Counted from the stretch's first letter, positions 40,687-49,018 are shown. The stretch is DNA of 64,000 nt from Luteimonas cucumeris (GCF_007830035.1 NZ_VLKN01000007.1:1-64000); one strand, 5' to 3'. Numbers and translations are program-made. The notes: a model not told the origin generated them from the sequence alone.

Positions 40687-40909
40687 AGGAACTCCTCCAT
40701 GAGATGCGGCGGATGCCGCAACAACAGCGTGGCCGCCGATGCCGGTCGCGGCCATGGGGCCTTGCGCCGCGCCGCCGTAGGCAAACGACGGTGGCCACCG
40801 TCGGAAATTTCCGATCCTTTTTGCCCGGTTCCAGCGCCGTTTCACCAGTCGGCAGCCGTCTCGCGTTAGACTCTCGCCGTCGCCCGATCCGGGCGTATTC
40901 ACGATAGCG

Positions 40910-41776
40910 ATGTCCGAGGACGACAGTAGTACCCACGCGCCGGAAGTTTCCGAGAAACGGCGCGGCTGGCTGGAACGCATAGGACTGGCGCTTTCCGGCG
41001 AGCCGACCTCCCGCGAGGACCTGGTCGAATTGCTGCGCGATGCGCAGGGCGACGGCCTGATCGCGGCCGACACGTTGCGGATGATGGAAGGTGCCATCGC
41101 GGTGTCCGACCTCAGCGTCGGCGACGTGATGATCCCGCGCTCGCAGATGGTGGCGTTGCCGGCGGATGCGAAATTCCTCGACCTGATGAAGCAGGTGGTG
41201 GAGTCGGGCCATTCGCGTTTCCCGGTGTATGGCGAGGACAGCGACGAGATCCTCGGCATCCTGCTGGCCAAGGACCTGCTGCGCGGCGTGGTCGCCGACA
41301 ACGGTCCGGGCAGCGTGCGCGAACTGCTGCGGCCGGCCGTGCTGATCCCCGAATCCAAGCGCCTCAACGTACTGCTGCGCGAGTTCCGCCTGTCGCGCAA
41401 CCACATGGCGATCGTGGTCGACGAGTACGGCGGCGTCGCCGGCCTCGTCACCATCGAGGACGTGCTGGAACAGATCGTCGGCGAGATCGACGACGAGCAC
41501 GACGACGCTGAAGACCCGCAGGCGCTCATCGCCGCGCAGGCGGACGGCCAGTACGTGGTCGATGCGCTGACGCCGATCGAGGATTTCAACGAGCGCTTCG
41601 GCGCCGATTTCGACGACGACGAATACGACACCATCGGCGGACTCGTCACCGCGGCGATCGGCCACCTGCCGGAAGCCGGCGAGGAACTCACGCTCGGCCG
41701 TTTCGCGTTCCGCGTCGCGCGCGCCGATGCGCGCCGCATCCATGCCTTCCACGTGGGCGTGCATGGCGAGGATTGA
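40910..41776 (+). CDS. corC: CorC/HlyC family CBS-domain protein (YbeX)
   Basis: Cytoplasmic CBS-pair protein of 288 aa, associated with magnesium/cobalt efflux and, more recently, ribosome-related phenotypes for YbeX. Residues about 65-195 form two CBS motifs (VMIPRSQMVALPADAKFLDL; FPVYGEDSDEILGILLAKDL; MAIVVDEYGGVAGLVTIEDV) and the rest is the CorC/HlyC transporter-associated domain (EDFNERFGADFDDDEYDTIG). No membrane segment, so it is the soluble YbeX type. Its end overlaps the start assigned to the Lnb-domain gene. Confidence 0.94.
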   Translation: MSEDDSSTHAPEVSEKRRGWLERIGLALSGEPTSREDLVELLRDAQGDGLIAADTLRMMEGAIAVSDLSVGDVMIPRSQMVALPADAKFLDLMKQVVESGHSRFPVYGEDSDEILGILLAKDLLRGVVADNGPGSVRELLRPAVLIPESKRLNVLLREFRLSRNHMAIVVDEYGGVAGLVTIEDVLEQIVGEIDDEHDDAEDPQALIAAQADGQYVVDALTPIEDFNERFGADFDDDEYDTIGGLVTAAIGHLPEAGEELTLGRFAFRVARADARRIHAFHVGVHGED

Positions 41777-43037
41777 AGTCGGGGCAAGCGCGTCGTCCTT
41801 GTCGCACCTGGCGTGGCGTGCGCCTTCGCCACGTGAAACCGCGCGCGCCAGACATGGCGTGCTGCCGGCGTTTTGCCTGCTGCTCGCGCTCTGGCTGTGC
41901 AGTTTCGCCGCCGCCGCCGTGCCGCGCATCGGCGTGATGACGATGGCGCCCGGCGAATACTTCTGGGAACGTTTCGGCCACAACGCGATCGTGGTCGACG
42001 ATCCGGATGCGGACACGCCGATCTCCTACAACTTCGGCTCCTTCGATCCGACCGAACCCGGCTTCATCGGCCGCTTCGTGCGCGGCGAGATGCAGTACGC
42101 GCTGGTGGCATTGCCGGTGCAACAGGATCTGGAAACCTACCGCCAGGAAGGCCGCGGCGTGAACGTGCAATGGCTCGACCTCGATCCGGCGCAGGCGCAG
42201 GCGCTGGCCTTGGCACTCACGGAAAACGCCAAACCCGAGAACGCGCGCTACCGCTACGACTATTTCACCGACAACTGCTCCACGCGCGTGCGCGATGCGA
42301 TCGATACTGCGCTCGGCGGGCAACTGCGCGGCAAACTGTCGGCCAGTTCGCACGGCAACACCTATCGCAGCGAGGCGACGCGGCTGGTGAAGCCTGCGAC
42401 CTGGATGTGGCTGGGCTTCGACATCGGTTTCGGCCCACTCGCGGACCGGGCGATGTCGTTGTGGGAAGAAGCCTTCGTGCCGCGCCGGCTCGCCGACAGC
42501 CTGCGCGAAATAAAGCGCAGCGACGGCCGCCCGCTGGTGCAATCGGAGCAGGAAGTCCTGCCGCACCACCTCGGTCCGGAGCCGGACGAATCGCCGCGTG
42601 CGTGGTGGCCGTACGCGCTGGCGGGGCTGGCGATCGCCGCAGCGATCCTCGCAGTCGGCAGGTGTCGCCCGCGCGCCGTGGTCGCCGTTGCGTTGCCGTT
42701 CTGGCTGCTGTGCGCACTGCTCGGCAGCCTGCTGCTGTTCCTGTGGGGATTCACCGCGCACTGGTCGGGCTGGCGCAACGCCAACGCGCTGCTGCTCAAT
42801 CCGCTGTGCCTGCTGCTGCTGCCCGGCGCGTGGCGCATCCTGCGCGGTCGCGATGCCGGCAGCCTGTTCCGCGCCGTTCTGGCGGTGGTCGCCGCGGGCG
42901 CGGTGCTGGCCCTGTTCCTGCACTGGTTGCCGGTGGCGCCGCAGCAGAACCTGCGCTGGATCGCGTTGCTGCTGCCGGTACATGTGGCGCTGCTGATGGC
43001 GTGGTGGCCACGGCGTCGGCTTGCCGCTGCCGGCTGA
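41763..43037 (+). CDS. Lnb N-terminal periplasmic domain (DUF4105) membrane protein, candidate lipoprotein N-acyltransferase
   Basis: Membrane protein of about 424 aa. After an N-terminal hydrophobic segment (LPAFCLLLALWLCSFAAAA) comes a DUF4105/Lnb periplasmic domain of about 170 residues with the likely catalytic His in FWERFGHNAIVVDD and Cys in DYFTDNCSTRVRDAI. Four or five membrane helices follow (residues about 280-415). Lnb in Bdellovibrio is reported as an alternative lipoprotein N-acyltransferase; from memory this domain is the renamed DUF4105. The gene directly follows corC, where lnt lies in E. coli. Start uncertain: ATG 41763 overlaps corC, but the leader before the hydrophobic segment is long; GTG 41859 is an alternative. 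Confidence 0.78.
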   Translation: MARIEVGASASSLSHLAWRAPSPRETARARHGVLPAFCLLLALWLCSFAAAAVPRIGVMTMAPGEYFWERFGHNAIVVDDPDADTPISYNFGSFDPTEPGFIGRFVRGEMQYALVALPVQQDLETYRQEGRGVNVQWLDLDPAQAQALALALTENAKPENARYRYDYFTDNCSTRVRDAIDTALGGQLRGKLSASSHGNTYRSEATRLVKPATWMWLGFDIGFGPLADRAMSLWEEAFVPRRLADSLREIKRSDGRPLVQSEQEVLPHHLGPEPDESPRAWWPYALAGLAIAAAILAVGRCRPRAVVAVALPFWLLCALLGSLLLFLWGFTAHWSGWRNANALLLNPLCLLLLPGAWRILRGRDAGSLFRAVLAVVAAGAVLALFLHWLPVAPQQNLRWIALLLPVHVALLMAWWPRRRLAAAG

Positions 43038-43047
43038 TCGGGTCACG

Positions 43048-44067
43048 ATGCGCGCCATGAGCGCGCCCAGCCCGACCTCTCCCGCCGTCCCCGCCTGCGT
43101 GATCAATTGCGCGGTCTACGATCGCGAAGGCCGGCGCCGCGACATCACCCTCGACCAGATCAGCGACGTACTTCAGGAAGAGGACCAGGACAGTTTCATC
43201 TGGGTCGGCCTGTACGAGCCTGAAGAAGCGCAACTGGACAAGCTGCAGGAGGAATTCGGCCTGCACGACCTGGCCGTCGAGGATGCGCATCACGCGCACC
43301 AGCGCCCGAAGATCGAGGCCTACGGCAATTCGCTGTTCATCGCCGTGCATACGGCGCAGCTGCTGGAAGGCAGCGTGCGCTTTGGCGAGACCCAGGCCTT
43401 CGTCGGCCCGCGTTTCCTGGTCACGGTGCGCCACGGCGCGTCGCTGTCCTACACCAAGGTGCGTGCGCGCTTCGAGCGCGAGCCGGAACTGCTGCAGTTC
43501 GGCCCCGCTTTCGCGCTGTACGGCGTGCTCGATTACATCGTCGACAACTACCAGCCGATCGTCAACGATTTCCGCGACGAGTTGAACGAGCTGGAAAAGG
43601 ATGTGTTCGGCGAGACCTACCGCCGCGACACCATCGTCAAGCTATACGACCTGAAGAAGCAGCTGACCCAGATGCGGATGTCGGTGGCGCCGCTGCAGGA
43701 CATCCTGGCGCAGCTGATGCGCAGCCAGTCGACGCAGGTCGGCGAGGAAGCCAAGCTTTATTTCCGCGATGTGCTCGACCACGTGGTACGGCTCAACGAA
43801 TCGATCGATACCCTGCGCGAGATGCTGACCGCTGCGATGAGCGTGAACCTGTCGCTGGTCACCGTCGCCCAGGGCGAAGTGGTGAAGAAGCTGGCCGGCT
43901 GGGCCGCGCTGTTGGCCGCGCCGACGCTGATCGCCAGCTGGTACGGCATGAACTTCACCCACATGCCGGAACTGCACGGCCCGCACAGCTACTGGGTGCT
44001 GATCGGCATCGTCGCGGTCGTGGTCGCCGGCCTCTACGCCTACCTCAAGAAGGTGCGCTGGCTGTAG
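43048..44067 (+). CDS. corA: CorA family magnesium/cobalt transporter
   Basis: Pentameric Mg2+ channel of the inner membrane, about 339 aa. The large cytoplasmic funnel domain (residues 10-270) includes FIWVGLYEPEEAQLDKLQEE and LEKDVFGETYRRDTIVKLYD. The first helix ends in the signature GMN (SWYGMNFTHMPE), followed by a loop and the second helix (YWVLIGIVAVVVAGLYAYL) and a basic tail KKVRWL. ATGs at 43048 and 43057 are both possible. The 3' end, from YAYLKKVRWL to the stop, is part of a 126-bp unit that is repeated once directly downstream. Confidence 0.94.
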   Translation: MRAMSAPSPTSPAVPACVINCAVYDREGRRRDITLDQISDVLQEEDQDSFIWVGLYEPEEAQLDKLQEEFGLHDLAVEDAHHAHQRPKIEAYGNSLFIAVHTAQLLEGSVRFGETQAFVGPRFLVTVRHGASLSYTKVRARFEREPELLQFGPAFALYGVLDYIVDNYQPIVNDFRDELNELEKDVFGETYRRDTIVKLYDLKKQLTQMRMSVAPLQDILAQLMRSQSTQVGEEAKLYFRDVLDHVVRLNESIDTLREMLTAAMSVNLSLVTVAQGEVVKKLAGWAALLAAPTLIASWYGMNFTHMPELHGPHSYWVLIGIVAVVVAGLYAYLKKVRWL

Positions 44068-44286
44068 AGGCGCAATAACCGAAAGGCATTGCGCCGAACG
44101 GCTATCCGGAGAACACGACATCCGGCGCATTACGCCTGCGGCTAATGCGCCCTACGGCGCTACGCCTACCTCAAGAAGGTGCGCTGGCTGTAGAGGCGCA
44201 ATAACCGAAGGGCATTGCGCCGAACGGCTATCCGGAGAACGCGACATTCGGCGCATTACGCCTGCGGCTAATGCGCCCTACGGCGC
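44035..44286 (+). repeat. Tandem duplication of 126 bp covering the corA 3' end and a two-hairpin element
   Basis: Two head-to-tail copies (44035-44160 and 44161-44286) differ at only three positions. Each copy contains the last ten codons and stop of corA plus the following non-coding segment, so the second copy encodes a second, useless YAYLKKVRWL-stop. In each unit GGCGCAAT pairs with ATTGCGCC (44069-44076 with 44088-44095 in copy 1), and GGCGCATTA pairs with TAATGCGCC (44124-44132 with 44143-44151), giving two strong hairpins. The second hairpin resembles dispersed REP-like elements. No transposase. Confidence 0.93.
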
Positions 44287-44432
44287 TATTCCCGATGCCT
44301 GATGGCGGGCCGGGCCCGCCCTACCCGTTTCGACCAAAGTCTTAGCCGCCGCACCGCTGTAATGCGGCATTGCGCATTGACCCGCGCGGGCTGCGGCGCG
44401 ACCCTGCCAGCAACCGGTCGAAGGGGTTGCAC

Positions 44433-46508
44433 ATGAAAGGCGGATTCAGCAAGTTGGCCTGGGCGGCACTGGCCCTGCTCGGCGCGGTTTCCCTCGGCAC
44501 GCTGGCGCTGCGGCGCGGCGAACCGATCAACGCCCTGTGGATCGTCGCCGCGGCGGTGTCGATCTACCTGGTCGCGTATCGCTACTACGGTCTGTTCATC
44601 GCCAACAAAGTGATGGGCCTGGATCCGACCCGCGCCACGCCTGCCGTCATCAACAACGACGGCCTCGACTACGTACCGACCAACAAGCACGTGTTGTTCG
44701 GCCACCACTTTGCCGCGATCGCCGGCGCCGGTCCGCTGGTCGGCCCGGTGCTGGCCGCGCAGATGGGCTATCTGCCCGGCGTTCTGTGGCTGATCGCCGG
44801 CGTGGTGCTGGCCGGCGCGGTGCAGGATTTCATGGTGCTGGTGATCTCCAGCCGCCGCAACGGCCGTTCGCTCGGCGACCTGGTGCGCGAGGAGATGGGC
44901 CCGGTACCCGGCACCATCGCGCTGTTCGGCGCCTTCCTGATCATGATCATCATCCTCGCGGTGCTGGCGATGATCGTGGTCAAGGCGCTGGCCGACAGCC
45001 CGTGGGGCATGTTCACCGTGATCGCGACCATGCCGATCGCGATCTTCATGGGCCTGTACATGCGCTACATCCGCCCCGGCCGGATCGGCGAGATTTCGGT
45101 GATCGGCCTGGTGTTGCTGCTGCTGGCGATCTGGTTCGGCGGCCACGTCGCCGCGCATCCGACCTGGGGTCCGGCGTTCACCTTCACCGGCAAGCAGATC
45201 ACCTGGATGCTGATCGGCTACGGCTTCGTCGCCGCGGTGCTGCCGGTGTGGCTGCTGTTGGCGCCGCGCGACTACCTGTCGACCTTCCTCAAGATCGGCA
45301 CCATCGTCGCGCTGGCGATCGGCATCGTCATCGTCATGCCGGAACTGCGCATGCCCGCGCTGACCCAGTTCACCGACGGCACCGGCCCGGTGTGGAAGGG
45401 CACGATGTTCCCGTTCCTGTTCATCACCATCGCCTGCGGCGCGGTGTCGGGCTTCCACGCGCTGATCTCCTCGGGCACCACGCCCAAGCTGCTCGCCAAC
45501 GAAACCCATGCCCGTTACATCGGCTACGGCGGCATGCTGATGGAATCCTTCGTCGCGATCATGGCGATGGTCGCCGCGGCGATCATCGATCCGGGCGTGT
45601 ACTTCGCGATGAACAGCCCCGCTGCCATCGTCGGCACCGACGTCAACACCGTCGCGCAGACCGTGTCGAGCTGGGGCTTCGTGGTGACGCCGGACGTGCT
45701 GACCCAGACCGCCAAGGACATCGGCGAAAGCAGCATCCTCTCCCGCGCCGGGGGCGCGCCGACGCTGGCAGTGGGCATCGCGCAGATCCTGCACAGCGTG
45801 TTGCCGGGCGAGAACACGATGGCGTTCTGGTACCACTTCGCGATCCTGTTCGAAGCGCTGTTCATCCTCACCGCGGTCGATGCCGGCACGCGCGCAGGCC
45901 GCTTCATGCTGCAGGACCTGCTCGGCAACTTCGTGCCGGCGCTGCGCCGCACCGAAGCCTGGGGCCCGAACCTGCTCGCCACCGGCGGCTGCGTCGCGCT
46001 GTGGGGCTACTTCCTGTACCAGGGCGTCACCGATCCGCTCGGCGGCATCAACATGCTGTGGCCGCTGTTCGGCATCGCCAACCAGATGCTCGCCGGCATC
46101 GCGCTGATGCTGTGCACGGTGGTGCTGTTCAAGATGAAGAAGGAGCGCTACGCGTGGGTGTCGATCGTGCCGACCGTGTGGCTGCTGATCTGCACCACCG
46201 CCGCCGGCTGGATCAAGATCTTCGACAGCAACCCGGCAGTCGGCTTCCTGGCGCAGGCCAACAAGTACAGCGCGGCGATCGAGGCCGGCGAACTGATCGC
46301 GCCGTCCAAGGACTTCGGCCAGATGCAGCAGGTGATGATCAACAACTACGTCAACGCCGGCCTGACCGCGTTGTTCCTGTTCGTGGTGTTCAGCGTGCTG
46401 TTCTACGCCATCGGCGCCATCGCCAAGGCGCGTCGCAGCACGCAACGCACCGATCGTGAGACGCCGTACATCGCGCTCACGTCCGAACAGCAGGCCGCGC
46501 ACCCGTGA
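44433..46508 (+). CDS. cstA: Carbon starvation protein CstA (pyruvate/peptide transporter)
   Basis: Inner-membrane transporter of 691 aa with about 16-18 helices. In E. coli, CstA and its paralogue BtsT take up pyruvate (CstA also linked to peptides). Family motifs: TPAVINNDGLDYVPTNKHVL, FGHHFAAIAGAGPLVGPVLA and SSGTTPKLLANETHARYIGY. The ATG at 44433 follows AAGGGG; an upstream in-frame start gives a non-hydrophobic extension and was not used. Followed after 27 bases by the small YbdD-like gene, the standard partner. Confidence 0.96.
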   Translation: MKGGFSKLAWAALALLGAVSLGTLALRRGEPINALWIVAAAVSIYLVAYRYYGLFIANKVMGLDPTRATPAVINNDGLDYVPTNKHVLFGHHFAAIAGAGPLVGPVLAAQMGYLPGVLWLIAGVVLAGAVQDFMVLVISSRRNGRSLGDLVREEMGPVPGTIALFGAFLIMIIILAVLAMIVVKALADSPWGMFTVIATMPIAIFMGLYMRYIRPGRIGEISVIGLVLLLLAIWFGGHVAAHPTWGPAFTFTGKQITWMLIGYGFVAAVLPVWLLLAPRDYLSTFLKIGTIVALAIGIVIVMPELRMPALTQFTDGTGPVWKGTMFPFLFITIACGAVSGFHALISSGTTPKLLANETHARYIGYGGMLMESFVAIMAMVAAAIIDPGVYFAMNSPAAIVGTDVNTVAQTVSSWGFVVTPDVLTQTAKDIGESSILSRAGGAPTLAVGIAQILHSVLPGENTMAFWYHFAILFEALFILTAVDAGTRAGRFMLQDLLGNFVPALRRTEAWGPNLLATGGCVALWGYFLYQGVTDPLGGINMLWPLFGIANQMLAGIALMLCTVVLFKMKKERYAWVSIVPTVWLLICTTAAGWIKIFDSNPAVGFLAQANKYSAAIEAGELIAPSKDFGQMQQVMINNYVNAGLTALFLFVVFSVLFYAIGAIAKARRSTQRTDRETPYIALTSEQQAAHP

Positions 46509-46535
46509 CGGGCGCGCACTGATGGACAAAACCTG

Positions 46536-46760
46536 ATGGGTACCACACTCGTTCCGCTCGACCATTACGCCGTCCACCGCAGGGTGTGGCGGCGCATGGT
46601 GCAGACCGCGCGGCTGTGCTGCGGCGTGCCGGACTACGACAACTACGTCCGGCACGTACTCGAGAAGCATCCCGACCGCGAGCCGATGGACTATCCGACC
46701 TTCTTCCGCGAGCGCCAGGAAGCGCGCTATGGCGGACGCGGCGGATTCCGCTGCTGCTGA
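46536..46760 (+). CDS. YbdD/YjiX family small protein (DUF466)
   Basis: 74-aa protein with the family core [20 protein letters not shown] then [20 protein letters not shown], ending GGFRCC with a Cys pair. Such proteins are encoded directly after cstA/btsT in many proteobacteria and are needed for full transporter activity in E. coli. Spacing of 27 bases to cstA supports one transcript. Confidence 0.92.
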   Translation: MGTTLVPLDHYAVHRRVWRRMVQTARLCCGVPDYDNYVRHVLEKHPDREPMDYPTFFRERQEARYGGRGGFRCC

Positions 46761-47063
46761 GGCGCGGCAGCGCCCCTCCTGCCGGAACCCGCCGATCCCC
46801 GGCTCGACATGCCGCGCCGGCAACCGGCACGGCAGCGTGTAAACACACCGGAGATGCGCCAGGATTGCAGCGTCGGTGCTGTCGCAGTCGGACGGCTCGC
46901 CGATGCCGATCCGCCCTTCCCTGCGGTTCACATGGGCTGAACACACGCCGCCCCACGCTCCCATCCACAGGGGGCTGCTGTTCACATTCTTCTTCGGCTG
47001 CGACGCGCATGCCGTCAGGTCTGCATTTGCAACCGATCCAGGCAACACAGGGTGGAAGGACCA
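46761..47063 (+). other. Intergenic region with no recognised feature
   Basis: About 303 bases between the YbdD-like gene and the outer-membrane protein gene. Short open frames exist but have no start-site support. It should hold the promoter of the downstream gene; no clear box pair was found. Confidence 0.3.
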
Positions 47064-47858
47064 ATGACCATGCGACTGCTGCCGTGCGTTTGCGTTCTGT
47101 CCCTGGCCCTGCCCGCCGCGGTTTCCGCGCAGGAAGCCGATGCCGACGCGCTCGCCAAGGCCCTGTCCAACCCGGTGGCGGCGCTGATCAGCGTGCCACT
47201 GCAATACAACTACGACGAGACCTACGGCGACGAGGGCTACCGCCACAGCCTCAACGTGCAACCGGTGGTACCGATTTCGGTCTCCGAGCACGTGAACATG
47301 ATCTCGCGCACGATCCTGCCGATCGTGTACCAGAACGACGTGATCCCCGGCACCGACCAGGCCGGCATCGGCGACGTCACCCAGAGCCTGTTCTTCTCGC
47401 CGAAGGAGCCGAGCGCGTCCGGCCTGATCTGGGGCGTGGGCCCGGCAATCCTGCTGCCGACCGGCACCGACGACCTGAGCGCCGATACCTGGGCGATGGG
47501 CCCGACCGCGGTCGTACTCAAGCAGGACGGCGCCTGGACCTATGGCGCGCTGGTCAATCACTTGGTCGACGTGCGCGGCACCGGCGACCGGCGCGCGGAG
47601 ATCAACTCCACCTTCCTGCAGCCGTTCCTGTCGCGCAGCCTCGGCAAAGGCCGCACCGTGACGCTGAACTTCGAGTCGACCTACGACTGGGAAGCCGAGC
47701 AGTGGAACGTGCCGGTCAATGTCATGTACAGCAAGGTGTCGAAGATCGGTAACCAGATGGTCAGCTATGCCGGCGGCGTGCGCGGCTACCTCGAAACACC
47801 GGACGGCGGGCCCGACTGGGGCGTCCGACTGGTGCTGACGCTGCTGTATCCGCGCTGA
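47064..47858 (+). CDS. Predicted outer-membrane beta-barrel, MetA/transporter-like
   Basis: Exported protein of 264 aa. The signal peptide MTMRLLPCVCVLSLALPAAV ends at VSAQ. The mature chain is rich in alternating strands (SLNVQPVVPISVSEHVNMIS; RTVTLNFESTYDWEAEQWNV; WGVRLVLTLLYPR), as in the family of channel-like proteins described around phenol degradation (MetA-pathway type). The C-terminal residue is Arg rather than Phe. The ATG at 47064 has GGAAGGA upstream. Function is not known; no enzyme genes of such a pathway are close. Confidence 0.75.
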   Translation: MTMRLLPCVCVLSLALPAAVSAQEADADALAKALSNPVAALISVPLQYNYDETYGDEGYRHSLNVQPVVPISVSEHVNMISRTILPIVYQNDVIPGTDQAGIGDVTQSLFFSPKEPSASGLIWGVGPAILLPTGTDDLSADTWAMGPTAVVLKQDGAWTYGALVNHLVDVRGTGDRRAEINSTFLQPFLSRSLGKGRTVTLNFESTYDWEAEQWNVPVNVMYSKVSKIGNQMVSYAGGVRGYLETPDGGPDWGVRLVLTLLYPR

Positions 47859-47883
47859 GAAGAAGCCCGGGAAGCGCGCGGCT

Positions 47884-48222
47884 CTAAGTCCGACGCCAAG
47901 CCGCCTGGCCGGCGTCCAACCTCACCTGCGACTTGATGCCGACAACCCAGGTCGGCACCGTGCCGGTCACGAAGAGGTTCCCGGACTGTCCGAACAGGTC
48001 GGCATGGCTTACGAAAAGCGTTGCGGTCCTCAGGAAAGCATTCCGGGCCTTCGCGAATGCATTGGCAGCCTTCCGGAAGGCTGTTTTCGCCTTCGCGAAT
48101 CCGTTTTGACCCTTCGCGAGCCCAGATAACGCCTTCCCGATAGCTCCGACCACCTTCTCGAAGGCAAAAAACGCTTTCGCGAGAGGTCGGCGCGGCTTAT
48201 TCAATACCACAGGGGATTCCAC
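47884..48222 (-). CDS. Small protein of ten tandem heptads (21-bp repeat), function unknown
   Basis: Open frame of 112 aa on the minus strand. Residues about 18-90 consist of consecutive heptads: AFEKVVG, AIGKALS, GLAKGQN, GFAKAKT, AFRKAAN, AFAKARN, AFLRTAT, LFVSHAD, LFGQSGN, LFVTGTV. The consensus is A/L-F-x-K-x-x-N, with a basic half that could form an amphipathic helix. Repeats degenerate toward the C-terminus. There is no signal peptide and no clear ribosome site, so expression is unproven; the frame is open while the same repeat in other frames is not. Not recognised as any known family. Confidence 0.5.
   Translation of the reverse strand: MESPVVLNKPRRPLAKAFFAFEKVVGAIGKALSGLAKGQNGFAKAKTAFRKAANAFAKARNAFLRTATLFVSHADLFGQSGNLFVTGTVPTWVVGIKSQVRLDAGQAAWRRT
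47954..48184 (-). repeat. Array of eleven imperfect 21-bp tandem repeats
   Basis: Units share a core TTCGCGAAGGC (TTCGCGAA is itself palindromic) and a more variable second half. The units follow without spacers, read on the minus strand from 48184 to 47954. The period is a multiple of three, so the array encodes heptapeptides. The central units (about 48030-48120) are most alike. Confidence 0.85.
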
Positions 48223-48675
48223 CGTATGGTGTCAGCTCTCTGTTTCGGGCCTGACGCCCGGAGCCCAATCGCCCGCAAAGCGGACTCCCTCGTTCCTCTC
48301 CTCCTGCCGACCTCGCCACAAGAAACGCGCGAGTGATGCCGGGAGAGACCGTGCCGACCGCCTGGACGCATTGGCGGGCCGGCATGGCTTTCCTTACTGA
48401 TGAATTGGGAGCAGCCGAAGAAGTCTCTGAATATCGGTCGGTGTAAAACGGCTCGGATGTACTGTTCACGTTGTGTGGATCGGTGACTGCGGTAAGGTCG
48501 CACGGTCGATCAAATGCCGCGAATTTTCGTGGAAATCGATGGTTTCAAGCCGCAACTCTCACGAGCTGTCACAACTTCACAATTCATTTACGTATTCCAA
48601 CGCCAGCTGAAGGCAAGTCATAACTCCGGCAAAAAAGGCCGCTATATTTCCGAAACACCCGACGAGGAGATTGGA
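48223..48675. other. Long non-coding gap in the accessory segment
   Basis: About 450 bases without a supported gene. Two overlapping open frames on the minus strand (48197-48503) are arginine-rich and lack start-site support. The part from 48540 is noticeably richer in A and T than the surroundings and should contain the promoter of the lipoprotein gene; TATATT at 48643-48648 is a possible -10 box without a convincing -35. Confidence 0.4.
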
Positions 48676-48945
48676 ATGTTCATGACCAAGCAACATCTGA
48701 AGACGGCGCGTACGCTCGGCGTGGCGATCGTCGCCACCGTGGGCTTTGCCGGCTGCGCCACCTACAGTGACGAGTTTGCAGGGATCAACTCGCGCCTCGA
48801 TCAACTCGACACGAGGGTGCAGAGCGCGGCCCAGAGCGCTGAATCCGCCAATCAGTCCGCGCAGCAGGCCAACCAACGCCTGGATCAGATCGAAAGCCGC
48901 GTCCAGCAGCTCGAATCGAAGCCGGGCCGCCCACCGCGCGGTTAG
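48676..48945 (+). CDS. Alanine-zipper (Lpp/OprI-like) lipoprotein
   Basis: Small lipoprotein of 89 aa. The signal peptide ends with the lipobox FAGC (Cys27). The mature part is a single heptad helix (INSRLDQLDTRVQSAAQSAE; SANQSAQQANQRLDQIESRV) with Ala and Leu at core positions, as in Lpp of E. coli and OprI of Pseudomonas, which trimerise. The tail is KPGRPPRG; the C-terminal Lys that links Lpp to peptidoglycan is missing, though a Lys lies eight residues before the end. The ATG at 48676 follows GAGGAG. The next gene is an L,D-transpeptidase. Confidence 0.82.
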   Translation: MFMTKQHLKTARTLGVAIVATVGFAGCATYSDEFAGINSRLDQLDTRVQSAAQSAESANQSAQQANQRLDQIESRVQQLESKPGRPPRG

Positions 48946-48983
48946 TCGCTCTTGCACAATTCGCGACGAATGCTCTGAACCGG

Positions 48984-49018
48984 GACCGGTGGCCTTTGCT
49001 GGCCACCGGTCTCCTTGT
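48984..49018 (+). terminator. Hairpin after the lipoprotein gene
   Basis: A perfect 11-bp stem (GACCGGTGGCC / GGCCACCGGTC) with a TTTGCT loop, followed by TCCTTGTCT. It may end most lipoprotein transcripts before the L,D-transpeptidase gene, whose frame opens within its 3' flank. Confidence 0.5.

Noticed and set aside
44286-47561. Open frame of 1091 codons on the minus strand
   Set aside because: Antisense shadow of cstA and neighbours; the product is low-complexity His/Arg/Asp-rich with no domain.
47954-48184. Possible CRISPR array
   Set aside because: Repeats of 21 bp are directly adjacent with no unique spacers and there are no cas genes.
48197-48503. Two overlapping minus-strand open frames of 90-100 codons
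   Set aside because: Arg-rich, no ribosome site, no motif; likely chance frames in non-coding DNA.
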